64,000 bases of DNA from Tautonia rosea (GTDB taxonomy: Bacteria > Planctomycetota > Planctomycetia > Isosphaerales > Isosphaeraceae): assembly GCF_012958305.1 (NCBI RefSeq), contig NZ_JABBYO010000013.1, forward strand, positions 1 to 64,000, in the 5' to 3' direction. The position numbers were made by a program, and so were the translations under genes. The notes beneath the pieces were generated by a model. It saw nothing but the letters and a program-made list of their open reading frames with translations, ran no database searches and was not told where the DNA came from. Shown piece after piece: positions 43,886-52,932 of the stretch (positions are counted from its first letter, which is position 1; each line of letters starts with the position of its first letter).

Positions 43886-44138
43886 GAGCAACTTGGTCGG
43901 CCGCGAAGCCAACCCCCGAGCAATTCTGAGCGAAGTCCACCCCGCGCCCCTTGCAGGATGGCCCGGGACCCGGCACCTCCGGCCTCGGAGCGCACCCCGA
44001 TCGCCGCAGGAACAGACAGCGCACGCCGGCTCAAAGGTCGATCACGACCTGGACCGAAAGGCACCATCCGCTCAAGTACCGTAGGTCACATTCATGCTCC
44101 GGGAACGCCGACCAAGGTTTCCCAGATTCGCCAATGGC

Positions 44139-44765
44139 TCAGGATCGGTAGTGATCGAGGAACATCGCCACGGCCGAGCGGATGATCTGCTGGCGATCCT
44201 CGGGCTCCGGATTCGGTCCGAGCCCGAAGATGGGAGGCCAGAGCACAAAGCCTTCGATCAAGGCACAAAGCTGATGGGCGGCGAACTCGGCAGGGACCGG
44301 TTTTAGCCGACCATCGGCCGTCGCCTGCTCGATCCAGCGAATCAAGCGGGCCATGAATCGCTTCTCATCGCCGATCGTGTCGCGGGCCAGTTGCGGGGTT
44401 CGCAGGAATCGCGATAGGGAAACGCGGACGAGGCCCTGGAAACTCTCGGAGGTGATCAGCTCGGCCACCTTGGCACAGTAGGAGACCAGTTGCTCGGCCA
44501 GGTCGCGATCGGGGTCGTACGGGAACTCGGGTAAGGCCTCGGTCTGGGCAATCAGTTCCTGAACGATCGCTTCAAACAGCACGTCCTTGCTCTGGAAATG
44601 GTTGTAGACGGTCCGCTTGCTGACCCCGGCCCGCTCGGCAATCCGGTCCATGCTCGTGGTGTCGAAGCCGCTGGTCGCGAACTCCTCGACCGCCGCGTCG
44701 AGAATCGCTGCGCGCTTCCGATCGGTCAATCGAGCGGGAGCTGGGGGAGAAACGCCTTCCGACAA
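44139..44765 (-). CDS. TetR/AcrR-family repressor, divergent from RND efflux operon
   Basis: 208 aa. Classic TetR N-terminus: KRAAILDAAVEEFATSGFDTTSMDRIAERAGVSKRTVYNHFQSKDVLFEAI. The C-terminal ligand domain fits the AcrR C-terminal (DUF type, TetR_C_7-like) class: LGLVRVSLSRFLRTPQLARD-like segment and LCALIEGFVLWPPIFG. It is read away from the efflux pair, separated by 95 bp containing a palindrome. The usual model is repression of its own gene and the efflux operon until a drug-like ligand binds. Confidence 0.92.
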   Translation of the reverse strand: MSEGVSPPAPARLTDRKRAAILDAAVEEFATSGFDTTSMDRIAERAGVSKRTVYNHFQSKDVLFEAIVQELIAQTEALPEFPYDPDRDLAEQLVSYCAKVAELITSESFQGLVRVSLSRFLRTPQLARDTIGDEKRFMARLIRWIEQATADGRLKPVPAEFAAHQLCALIEGFVLWPPIFGLGPNPEPEDRQQIIRSAVAMFLDHYRS

Positions 44766-44780
44766 CTTCTACACTCCGGG

Positions 44781-44808
44781 GTTTACTTTTGAGGCAAAGA
44801 AAGTAAAC
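44781..44808. promoter_or_regulatory. palindromic operator between TetR gene and efflux operon
   Basis: Perfect 9-bp inverted repeat GTTTACTTT (44781-44789) and AAAGTAAAC (44800-44808), 10 bp apart, total 28 bp, the size range of TetR-family operators. It lies in the 95-bp divergent spacer, 16 nt from the TetR start and about 50 nt from the adaptor gene start, and stands out as AT-rich. Confidence 0.7.
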
Positions 44809-44860
44809 TACACCGAGCAGTATACATAATCCGCCACGACTTCGAAAGCGGGCGAAACGG

Positions 44861-46609
44861 ATGGCCGCTCACAGAACTATTGTACCCGATCGACGGGCGA
44901 TCCCCATGGGGGGATTGCTTCTGGCGATGGCGATGACGGGGTGTTCGGAGGCGCCGGCCTCGGTGGAAGGGGCCAAGCCGCCGAGGCCGGTGTCGACCTT
45001 GATGCTGCGAGAATCGAGTCCGAGCGTGCCATCGGAGGTGACGGCCTCGGTGGTTTCGTGGAAGACCGAGCAGCTGGCGTTCGAGGTGAGTGGGCGGGTG
45101 GAACAGGTGATTGAGCCGAACGAGTGGGTCGAGCCGAAGGTGGTTTCGGCAGCGGGAGACGCGGGGCGAGGGGTTCTGGCAACTCCGCTTGCCCGGCTGG
45201 AGGATGAGCGGTTTCGGATTGCCGTGGAGGCGGATCGGGCGGCGGTTGAGGTGGCTCGCCGGCAGATCGAGGCGGTTCGGGTGGATCTGGAGCAGCGCTT
45301 GCCGGCTCGGATCGACGCGGCGAGGGCCGAGGAGCAGCTGGCCCGGATCGAGCTGGATCGGGCCCGACGCTTGACGGAGCGGTCGGCCGGCACGAGGTCG
45401 GCACTCGACCAGGCGGAAACGACTCTGGCCACCGCCTCGGCGAACCTGGCGGCGGCTGAGGGGGAACTGGCGAGCCGAGAGGCCGAACGGCGATCGCTCG
45501 AAGCGCAGGCGATGCAGGCCGAGCAGCGCCTGGCCAATGCCGAGCGAGACCTGGCCGACGTGGTTCTGTACAGCCCGTTTCGCGGTCAGGTGGCCGAGTC
45601 GCACGTGACGCCCGGGGCCTTCGTGCAGGCGGGCGACCCGATTGCAACGGTGCAGATGATGGACCCGGTGGCCGTCGAGTTCGAGGTTTCGGCTGAGGAT
45701 TCGAGGCGATTTCGCCGCTGGGACACACTCTCGGTGATGGTGGAGAACAGCAGCGATCGCCCTCGATCGCTCGACGGGGTGGTCTACCGGACCTCGGCCG
45801 TGGCCGACCCGAGCACGAGGACGTTCACCGTGACGCTTTTGGTGCGCAATCCGATCGAACGACCGGAGGTGCCGGACGACCTTCGGGGGGTTCCCCTGGC
45901 TCGGGCCTCAGCCGTCGTACCCTTGAACGTGGGATCGGTGGTCGGGGGAGAGGCGACGCTGTTCGCCGATGAAGAGTCGATCGACCAGGACGAGAACGGC
46001 CCGTTCCTCTGGCGGGTGACAAACCGGAGGATGGGGGAATCGTCGATCGGCGATGACGGAATTCTGCGGGTCGAGAAGCTTCGGATTGCAACCGGGGCCG
46101 ATCGTGTGCCCTTTCTGGGGGCCTGGACATTCGTGCCCATCGAGATTGTCGAGGGACAGGCGGTCGACCCCGATCGCGACCTGATCGTGCAGAATCTGAC
46201 GATCGAGCAGGGAGCGCTCGGCTCCTGGGACGGCGAGACGGTCTTGCTCGAACAGGATCGTTGGCTGCTCCGTCCTGGAGATGTCGTGCGGGTCGATCTC
46301 GGCGGCGAGGAAAACCCAAGCGGCGTCTACGTGCCGATGAAGGCGCTGCGGCGAGAGTCGGGCCGGACCTTCGTGTTCGTGGTGGACGAGAACGTTCCTG
46401 GCCAGCCGATCGCCCGTCAGGTCGAGGTGTACTTGCCCGATCCCGGCGCCACTTTCCTCGGCCCGACGACCTTGCACCGGATTGAAGCGGTCGAGCCCGG
46501 CCGGCTCAAGGAGGAGGATCGCTTGATCATCGACGGGGTTCACTACCTGAGCGATGGGGATGCGATTCTGGAGATTCGAGGGCGATCGGGAGGCTCGTCG
46601 CAACCATGA
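44861..46609 (+). CDS. RND efflux periplasmic adaptor lipoprotein
   Basis: 582 aa, membrane fusion component of an RND pump. The N-terminus has a lipobox with Cys28 (LLLAMAMTGCSEA). Then a barrel-sandwich half (TEQLAFEVSGRVEQVI), a coiled-coil hairpin (about 120-225: ARRQIEAVRVDLEQRLPARI, AEGELASREAERRSLEAQAM) and the second half (DVVLYSPFRGQVAESHVTPGAFVQAGDPI), followed by beta-barrel and membrane-proximal domains. It is about 180 residues longer than AcrA-type adaptors, with an extended C-terminal region. The stop overlaps the pump start (ATGATGA). Confidence 0.9.
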   Translation: MAAHRTIVPDRRAIPMGGLLLAMAMTGCSEAPASVEGAKPPRPVSTLMLRESSPSVPSEVTASVVSWKTEQLAFEVSGRVEQVIEPNEWVEPKVVSAAGDAGRGVLATPLARLEDERFRIAVEADRAAVEVARRQIEAVRVDLEQRLPARIDAARAEEQLARIELDRARRLTERSAGTRSALDQAETTLATASANLAAAEGELASREAERRSLEAQAMQAEQRLANAERDLADVVLYSPFRGQVAESHVTPGAFVQAGDPIATVQMMDPVAVEFEVSAEDSRRFRRWDTLSVMVENSSDRPRSLDGVVYRTSAVADPSTRTFTVTLLVRNPIERPEVPDDLRGVPLARASAVVPLNVGSVVGGEATLFADEESIDQDENGPFLWRVTNRRMGESSIGDDGILRVEKLRIATGADRVPFLGAWTFVPIEIVEGQAVDPDRDLIVQNLTIEQGALGSWDGETVLLEQDRWLLRPGDVVRVDLGGEENPSGVYVPMKALRRESGRTFVFVVDENVPGQPIARQVEVYLPDPGATFLGPTTLHRIEAVEPGRLKEEDRLIIDGVHYLSDGDAILEIRGRSGGSSQP

Positions 46610-49600
46610 TGAACGCATTGCCCGAGTTTGCCATCCGACGGCCGACGATCGTTCTGGTGGTCGTGCTCATGACCGTCGTCTGGGGTCTGGTCAGCTTCCT
46701 GACCATGCCGAGGCGAGAGGACCCGGAGTTCACGATCAAGGTATGTGTCGTCTCGACGAGCTGGCCGGGGGCTCCGGCCGAGACGGTGGAGGAGTTGATC
46801 ACCGACCCGCTGGAGGAGGCGATCGACAGCCTTGAAGAGGTTCATCTGATCCGATCGACGACCACCAACGGCCGATCGACGATTTATGTCGAGATCGAGG
46901 AGCGGATTCCGGGGGACCGGATCGACGACATCTGGGACAAGGTCCGGGCCCGGGTGGCCGAGGTACCGATGCCCGAATCCGGGATCCGGGCGGTGGTGAA
47001 CGACCAGTTCGGCGATACGAGCGTGATGCTGTTCGCGGTTCATCAGGTCCCTTTGCCTGGGGCTGAGGCGATCGAACCGGGGCGAACTTACTCACCGAGG
47101 CAGCTGGACCTGTTCTCCGAGCAGGTCCGCGATGCCCTGCGGCTGCTGCCGGGAGTGGCGACCGTCGATCGTTTCGGCGTGCAGGAGGAAACGATCTTCA
47201 TCGAGACGGACGCCGGCACCTGGTCTCGGCTCGGCCTGACCTCGGCACAGCTGGCGAGCTTGCTCCGGGAACGGAACATTGAGGCCCCCGGCGGGACGAT
47301 CGACACCGACGACGGCCGCTTCTTCGTCAAGCCGGGCGGTGCCTTCGATGCGGTTCGGGAGATCGAGACGATGGTCGTCGACGTGCCCGGCTCGGGCGGC
47401 TCCTCGCGTACCTTGACGCTTCGGGACCTGGGCCTGGAGGTGCGGCGGGGCTACGTCGATCCGCCGCTTTTGCTGTGCCGGTATGGCGACTCCGAGCCTT
47501 CGACCCTGGCGGTCATCGTGGCCGTAACGATGAAGTCGGGGGCGAACATTCTCGACCTCTGCGACGCCGCTCGCGCGAAGGTCCGAGCGCTGACCGAGGT
47601 GTCGGGCCTCTTGCCTCCCGACGTGCGGGTGTCGATCGTCTCGGACCAGTCGGTGAGCGTTCGAGGGCGGATTCAAGGGGTGATCGTCAACATCATCAGC
47701 GCGATCGTGATCGTGGTGGCCGTGGTGTATCTGGTCGTCGGATTCCGGACGGCAGCGGTGATGGCGGGGAACATTCCGTTCGTGGTGCTGGCGTCCCTGG
47801 GAATCATCACGCTCTTTGAGGTGCAACTGGAACAGATGTCGCTGGCGTCGATGATCATCGCCTTGGGCCTTCTGGTGGACAACGCGGTGCAGGTCTGCGA
47901 TCAGGCCCGATCGAATCAAGCGGCCGGGATGGACCCGAAGGAGGCGGCGGTCAGCGGGGCACAACTGCTGGCCGTGCCCATGCTCAACGGCACGTTGACG
48001 ACGATCGCCGCCTTCGTGCCCATGCTCATCGCCATCGAAGGGGCCAATCGTGAGTTTATCTACGGCCTTCCGGTGACGCTCTCGGTGATGCTCGGCGTGA
48101 GCTGGCTCCTGGCGATGACCCTTTGCGTGATTCTGGCGGCGGCCTTCATCCGGGTGCCAAGCGACCCGACTCGGCCTTCGGCGCCGATACCCTGGCTGGC
48201 CTCCCGGCTGTTCGGCCGGCAGAACCTGGAATCGGACGGGCTGGGACGATTCGAGCGGGGATATATCGCCTTTTCCCGGCTCGCCCTGCGCTTCAAAGGG
48301 GTGACACTCGCGGTGGTCGTTGGGCTCCTGGTGCTGGCCGTCCGCTTGCCAGTGGCTGCCGAGTTTTTCCCGATCGCCGAGCGAGACCAGTTCGCCGTGC
48401 AGGTCTGGCTCCCCGAATCGTCGACACTCGAACAGACCGAGCGGATTGCCGGAGAGGTGGAGGAATTGATTCGGCGGTTGAGCCCGATCGAAGGGCCGGA
48501 CGGAACGACGGTTGATCGGCTCGACGGCTATCGAACACTCATCGGCGGCGGCGGATCGCGCTGGTATCTGTCGTGGGAGCCCGAGGCTCCGAAACCGTAC
48601 TACGCCGAGATCCTTGTCCGGACGACTGACGGCCGTTGGACGCACGACTTTGTCGAGGACCTTCGGATTGCCGCCGAATCGGGGAACGAGGAAAGGGGTC
48701 TGTCGCCGATCGTCGGCGCTCGGGTGGTGCCGATTGAGCTGTCGCTTGGCCCGCCGGCGGATCCGGTCGTCTTGCGGGTCAGCGGCGACGGCTTCGCCAA
48801 CATGGCCGACCTTCGAGCCGCGGCCGACCGTGTCAAGGCGATCGTCGAGGCGAGGCCCGAGACCTGGGCCGTGCGCGATTCCTGGGGGGTCGAGGGCTAT
48901 CAGCTTCGCGTCGACGTGGATGACGATCGCGCCCGGCGATCGGGGGTCGCTCATGCTCAGGTGGCCGAGACGCTCGACGCCTACTACTCGGGACGACCGC
49001 TGACGACCTTCCGAGAGGGGGACCACCAGGTTCCCGTCGCCTTCCGCCTGAGGCCCGAAGGGAGGCGATCTCTCGCCGGAATGGACCGGGCGTTCGTCGA
49101 AGGAGGGGCGGGGAAGGTGCCGCTCTCGGCGGTGGCGAAGGTCTCGGCGGCCTGGGAACCGGCAAGTATCGACCGACGCGACCTGAATCGGACGATCGAA
49201 ATCCGAGCCCGGGTCGTTCCGGGGGTCTCGGGGAACGACGTGACGCAAGAGCTGTTTGATTCGGAGGAGATGGAACAGCTGCGGAGCGAATTGCCGATCG
49301 GCTTCCGGATCGAGGTTGGTGGCGCCCTGGAGGAGTCGATCGAGGCCCAGGCGATGATGCTCAACTCGTTCGGCCTATCGTTCGTGGCGATCGTCTTGCT
49401 CCTGATCGCGCAGTTTGACAGCGTGTCAAAGGCGATGATCATCATCGGCACCCTGCCCCTGGCGATGATCGGCGCCTTGTTCGGGCTCTGGCTGACGGAC
49501 AACGCGCTGGGCTTCATGCCGCAACTGGGCATTTTGGCGCTGTTCGGGATCGTCTTGAACGCGGGGATCATCTTCATGGAGTTCGCCGAGATTGTGGTCC

Positions 49601-49932
49601 GAGAGCGCGCCGAGCAATCGACCGGTGACGGGCCGATTGCCGGGCTATCGGTCGAGGAGTTCCGCTCGGCGATCATCGAGGCCGGCCGTCGGCGGTTGAT
49701 GCCGATCTTTCTGACGACGGCGACGACGGTCGGCGGCCTGATTCCGCTGGCCCTCGACGGCGGGCCGCTCTGGGAAGGGATGGCCTGGCTGATGATCTTC
49801 GGCCTGCTGGTGGCGACGTTCTTGACCCTGATCGTCATCCCCTGCCTGTTCGCGCTGGCGGTCGAGACGCTCCGGCTGCGGCCGATCCGATCGGTGGAAC
49901 CGAAGGCCGATCGGACCGCGATCACCGGGTGA
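46606..49932 (+). CDS. RND multidrug efflux pump, AcrB/HAE1-type
   Basis: 1108 aa inner-membrane proton antiporter. N-terminal helix (AIRRPTIVLVVVLMTVVWGL), porter domain with VSTSWPGAPAETVEELITDPLEE, then helices 2-6 with the proton-relay aspartate in helix 4 (IALGLLVDNAVQVCDQA), a second periplasmic domain and C-terminal helices (LPLAMIGALFGLWLTD, GILALFGIVLNAGIIFMEF). No outer-membrane TolC-type channel gene is in the window, so the pair probably borrows one. It forms one operon with the adaptor, under the divergent TetR repressor. Confidence 0.93.
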   Translation: MMNALPEFAIRRPTIVLVVVLMTVVWGLVSFLTMPRREDPEFTIKVCVVSTSWPGAPAETVEELITDPLEEAIDSLEEVHLIRSTTTNGRSTIYVEIEERIPGDRIDDIWDKVRARVAEVPMPESGIRAVVNDQFGDTSVMLFAVHQVPLPGAEAIEPGRTYSPRQLDLFSEQVRDALRLLPGVATVDRFGVQEETIFIETDAGTWSRLGLTSAQLASLLRERNIEAPGGTIDTDDGRFFVKPGGAFDAVREIETMVVDVPGSGGSSRTLTLRDLGLEVRRGYVDPPLLLCRYGDSEPSTLAVIVAVTMKSGANILDLCDAARAKVRALTEVSGLLPPDVRVSIVSDQSVSVRGRIQGVIVNIISAIVIVVAVVYLVVGFRTAAVMAGNIPFVVLASLGIITLFEVQLEQMSLASMIIALGLLVDNAVQVCDQARSNQAAGMDPKEAAVSGAQLLAVPMLNGTLTTIAAFVPMLIAIEGANREFIYGLPVTLSVMLGVSWLLAMTLCVILAAAFIRVPSDPTRPSAPIPWLASRLFGRQNLESDGLGRFERGYIAFSRLALRFKGVTLAVVVGLLVLAVRLPVAAEFFPIAERDQFAVQVWLPESSTLEQTERIAGEVEELIRRLSPIEGPDGTTVDRLDGYRTLIGGGGSRWYLSWEPEAPKPYYAEILVRTTDGRWTHDFVEDLRIAAESGNEERGLSPIVGARVVPIELSLGPPADPVVLRVSGDGFANMADLRAAADRVKAIVEARPETWAVRDSWGVEGYQLRVDVDDDRARRSGVAHAQVAETLDAYYSGRPLTTFREGDHQVPVAFRLRPEGRRSLAGMDRAFVEGGAGKVPLSAVAKVSAAWEPASIDRRDLNRTIEIRARVVPGVSGNDVTQELFDSEEMEQLRSELPIGFRIEVGGALEESIEAQAMMLNSFGLSFVAIVLLLIAQFDSVSKAMIIIGTLPLAMIGALFGLWLTDNALGFMPQLGILALFGIVLNAGIIFMEFAEIVVRERAEQSTGDGPIAGLSVEEFRSAIIEAGRRRLMPIFLTTATTVGGLIPLALDGGPLWEGMAWLMIFGLLVATFLTLIVIPCLFALAVETLRLRPIRSVEPKADRTAITG

Positions 49933-50167
49933 TCGGGAGCGTCGGGCCGACACGACTCGCGGCGCGTCGTTACAACCGGACCTCGGGATCTCCTAAATCA
50001 CGATTGACACCCCCACATTGGGCATGGGATCTGCTATCTTGATGACGCGGACCCATCTTTGAGTCAAACTCCGATTGACTGTGCCGCACACGGCCGTGCG
50101 CGCCCGACCTTTGAACCCGCCTTGCCCTTCAACGGAATCGTGGCCTGGCGGCAAAGAGGTAGTGATC

Positions 50168-50938
50168 GTGGCGACTTCGGGTAAACCGAATCAACTGTTT
50201 CCGGGACTGGCCCTTCTGGCGGTTCTGATCCTGGTTCCGGGTTCCTGGCGCTTGACCGGACCCATTCTGTCGGGCCAGGAGCAAGTCGCCGCTCCCGAAC
50301 GTCGAGTACCCGAGCGATCAGCGCTGGACGAGGCGCCTCCAGAAGTCCTCGCCTTGCTGAGCGAGGTCCTGACGCGGATGCCGCCGGCAGGATCAGGTGT
50401 GGCCGAGTCACAGTTTTTTCACTGGAGCACACCAGGGGCCCCGACCCAGGCGGCGCTGGGAATCAAGGCGGTGCCCGGGGTGGATCCGGACGCCTTGATC
50501 CGGCGGGTCATGGAGGTCGACGGCTACGAAGGGCGCATTGCGCACGTTCTTGCCAATCAATCACGGTCGATCCCGGCCGAGGAGGTCCCCGATCGGGTGA
50601 CCTTCGCTCAGCGGATCAATGTGCCGGGGATCACCACCGTGCAGCATGAGTTGGAGCTGGTGGACGCTGGAACAATTGAGGGTTATCGAGTGGCCTACTG
50701 GTTTCTCTTGGACGAGGAAACCGCGGCGCTCGATCCAAGCCAGGGAGCCCGGAGCGAGTCAAACGTCGGCATCTGGCTGGCGGGTCCGGGAGTGGTCGGT
50801 TATGCGTTTCACAGCTGGCCGAAACGCGAAGACGTGAACCGGATTCAGTGGTTCTCGCTGACCACCGGGGCCACCGTGGCCGCCAGTCGGATCGTGGAGC
50901 GGAACATCGACGACATGGCCGAATGGGCTCGCCAGTGA
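50168..50938 (+). CDS. membrane-anchored protein of unknown function
   Basis: 256 aa. After an N-terminal membrane segment or signal (LFPGLALLAVLILVPGSW) the protein is soluble, with conserved-looking parts (LLSEVLTRMPPAGSGVAESQFFHWST, GYEGRIAHVLANQSRSI, ITTVQHELELVDAGTIEGYRVAYWFLL, VGIWLAGPGVVGYAFHSWPKREDV). I do not recognise the family; it may be specific to planctomycetes. The GTG at 50168 is chosen because AAAGAGGT precedes it by about 7 nt; a longer frame to 50075 exists. An extended -10-like TGCTATCTT lies at 50032-50040. Confidence 0.7.
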   Translation: MATSGKPNQLFPGLALLAVLILVPGSWRLTGPILSGQEQVAAPERRVPERSALDEAPPEVLALLSEVLTRMPPAGSGVAESQFFHWSTPGAPTQAALGIKAVPGVDPDALIRRVMEVDGYEGRIAHVLANQSRSIPAEEVPDRVTFAQRINVPGITTVQHELELVDAGTIEGYRVAYWFLLDEETAALDPSQGARSESNVGIWLAGPGVVGYAFHSWPKREDVNRIQWFSLTTGATVAASRIVERNIDDMAEWARQ

Positions 50939-50966
50939 TCGGTTTCAAAGCGCCAGGCCCGACCGC

Positions 50967-52373
50967 TCAACCGCGATCCGGTTTCGTCCTGGAAGTTCCC
51001 CTGAGCGTTCCGAGGACGCGCCGGATCGGAGGTTTCAGGCGATCCGAGATCCCCGACGACGAGGGGAGATGACGCCACCATCGGCGACCGGGGCGTGCCG
51101 GCAAGGAGGGTGCCACCGCGTCAGGGGACCGAATCGCGGCAAGTACCTGATCGGACTTGGCCTCGATCGCGGTGCCGCGCTGGTCGAGGGATTCGATCCG
51201 GCTGAGGATGACGAAATCGCGATGAATCGCTTGCTGGGTTTCGTAAATCAGCCTTCTGAGCAAGTCGGACTGGTGGTCCGAGGTTGCTCGGGCCTCGTCC
51301 TGGGCGGATTCGAGGGTGGCAATACGACCTGAGGCGGTGGCCGATCGGTGTTGCTCAGCGTCCAGGTCAGCCTGAAGCTCGGTGAGGCGCTGGGACACAG
51401 CGGCCGATTGGTCCTGCTCAGCGGCCAGCTTGGCCTCAAGCTGGGAGATCAACACATCTTGTGAGGCGGCGCTGGCCTCGGCGGCTCGGAGGCGATCCTC
51501 GGCGAGATCGCGATGGCGTTGGAGATCGGCGACCAAGGGGCCGAAGGCCTGCTCGGCGATGGCGAGTTCGGCTCGGAGGGCATCAAGCCGGGCTCGGGGA
51601 GCCTGGCCATCGGCCCGGCTCAGCTCGATGAGGGCCTCGTAGGCGTTCTCGACCCATCCGGGGATCTCCGGGTGTGTACGCAAGGCATCGCGGTCGGCGC
51701 GGTGATGGCGTTGGGAGTTCGAGAGAAAGTCCTCGATCTCGGCGGCGGCCTGGAGCGGGTCTCGGGGCCAGATCAGGCCGAGGGATCGGCGGATTGTTTC
51801 GGTGGTAGTAGCCCAGTCGTCGAGCAGGGCGTCGTAGGTGACAATGCTCCGAGGTCGTCCTCGGGTGTCTCGCTCGACATCGAGAATGTGCCGGAGCCAG
51901 AGCATCGCCCCCTTGGTAATCGAGAAGCCGTCTCGACGTTGCAACGAGGTCGCCACTTCGAGGGGATTGCGGACAGGAACGATCGCCAGGGGAGTCGCGC
52001 CGAAGCGATCGACCAGATCGAGCCAGAACGGAACGAAGCGGCAGGCCCTGGGATCCTTGACGACGAACATCGACGTGTTGCGGTAGTCCCGTTCCAGGAC
52101 CTCCAGGATGCGATCGCGAAAGGGCTCGGCCGCGGCCGAGTGTTGCCAGCCCTCGGGAAAGGGGGTGACGTCGTGCCAGGAGGAGCCGACCGAGGCGAGC
52201 ATCTCGTCGTGGATGACCATCAGGTCGAGCGATTCCCAATGGCCCAGCGCATTCGATTCCTGGACGGCCGGCATGAGATTGCGGGGCAAGGCGGCGCCAA
52301 GGAGGCTGAGCACTCGGGTCAGGGCCGACGTGCCCGACCGGTGCATCCCGAGGACAAGCAACGCGGCGCTCAT
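50967..52373 (-). CDS. sulfotransferase-family protein with C-terminal coiled coil
   Basis: 468 aa. N-terminal sulfotransferase domain (1-240): PAPS 5'-phosphosulfate loop LGMHRSGTSALTRVL and the 3'-phosphate strand VPVRNPLEVATSLQRRDG, with FVVKDPRACRF between, as in bacterial Sulfotransfer_1/3 proteins. From about 255 to 390 it is a long coiled coil rich in Ala, Glu, Arg and Gln (AELAIAEQAFGPLVADLQRH, AAEQDQSAAVSQRLTELQAD), ending with a basic tail. It would transfer sulfate to a sugar or lipid acceptor. In family neighbours the acceptor is often a cell-surface polysaccharide, and the NusG-like factor lies on the other side of the spacer. Confidence 0.88.
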   Translation of the reverse strand: MSAALLVLGMHRSGTSALTRVLSLLGAALPRNLMPAVQESNALGHWESLDLMVIHDEMLASVGSSWHDVTPFPEGWQHSAAAEPFRDRILEVLERDYRNTSMFVVKDPRACRFVPFWLDLVDRFGATPLAIVPVRNPLEVATSLQRRDGFSITKGAMLWLRHILDVERDTRGRPRSIVTYDALLDDWATTTETIRRSLGLIWPRDPLQAAAEIEDFLSNSQRHHRADRDALRTHPEIPGWVENAYEALIELSRADGQAPRARLDALRAELAIAEQAFGPLVADLQRHRDLAEDRLRAAEASAASQDVLISQLEAKLAAEQDQSAAVSQRLTELQADLDAEQHRSATASGRIATLESAQDEARATSDHQSDLLRRLIYETQQAIHRDFVILSRIESLDQRGTAIEAKSDQVLAAIRSPDAVAPSLPARPGRRWWRHLPSSSGISDRLKPPIRRVLGTLRGTSRTKPDRG

Positions 52374-52932
52374 GGGTCGTACTCCCTCTCCCTTGTGACC
52401 GGCCCGACTCCTTTTTGTGGAGCACCCGATGGCTCCTCGGGGAACGCGCTCGATCGATCAGGTCGAGGAATGGAGTGTGCCTGGAATCGACCCCGAGTCA
52501 TGGCGTCGATGGCGCTTCAATCCCCCGCAACCCTGGCCAAAAGGGACGATTTGCCCGGAGCTTCCCCGCACCGATAGAGGTGACGGAGGGTATCGCCCCT
52601 GCTCGGATCGGTCAACGTGAGGTCGTTCTGACGTCGTTTGGCACAGGGCATGCCCTCACGCGAGATTCCCAGGGGACCGAGCCTTCGCAGCGACACCGTG
52701 TCACCCTCACCAAGGGATGCCTCCCCGTCTCGAAGGCCTATGCTGAACTTTCCCCTGCTCGCTAAAATCGCAGAGTGGATTCTCCGAAGCAGGAAGAGAG
52801 CCCCCCCAAGAAAAGGTTGTCGGTCTGACTCGTCTCTCCAAGCCGTTCTTGAGCTGGAGCCCTGGCCGATGAGCCGATTCCTTTGGGGGTTCTGCCCACT
52901 GTCTCCCGATCTCGACGGAAACGATCCCAGTC
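52374..52932. other. spacer between sulfotransferase and NusG-like genes
   Basis: 559 bp between divergent genes. Frames on both strands are open for about 100 codons but have no recognisable product. An AT-rich -10-like TAAAAT (52763-52768, + strand) lies about 165 bp upstream of the NusG-like start. No RNA gene, riboswitch or ops-like element was recognised. Confidence 0.45.

Noticed and set aside
47092-49248. Long open frame (about 718 codons) on the - strand opposite the RND pump gene
   Set aside because: Shadow of the pump gene; Arg/His/Asp/Pro-rich composition with no recognisable domain.
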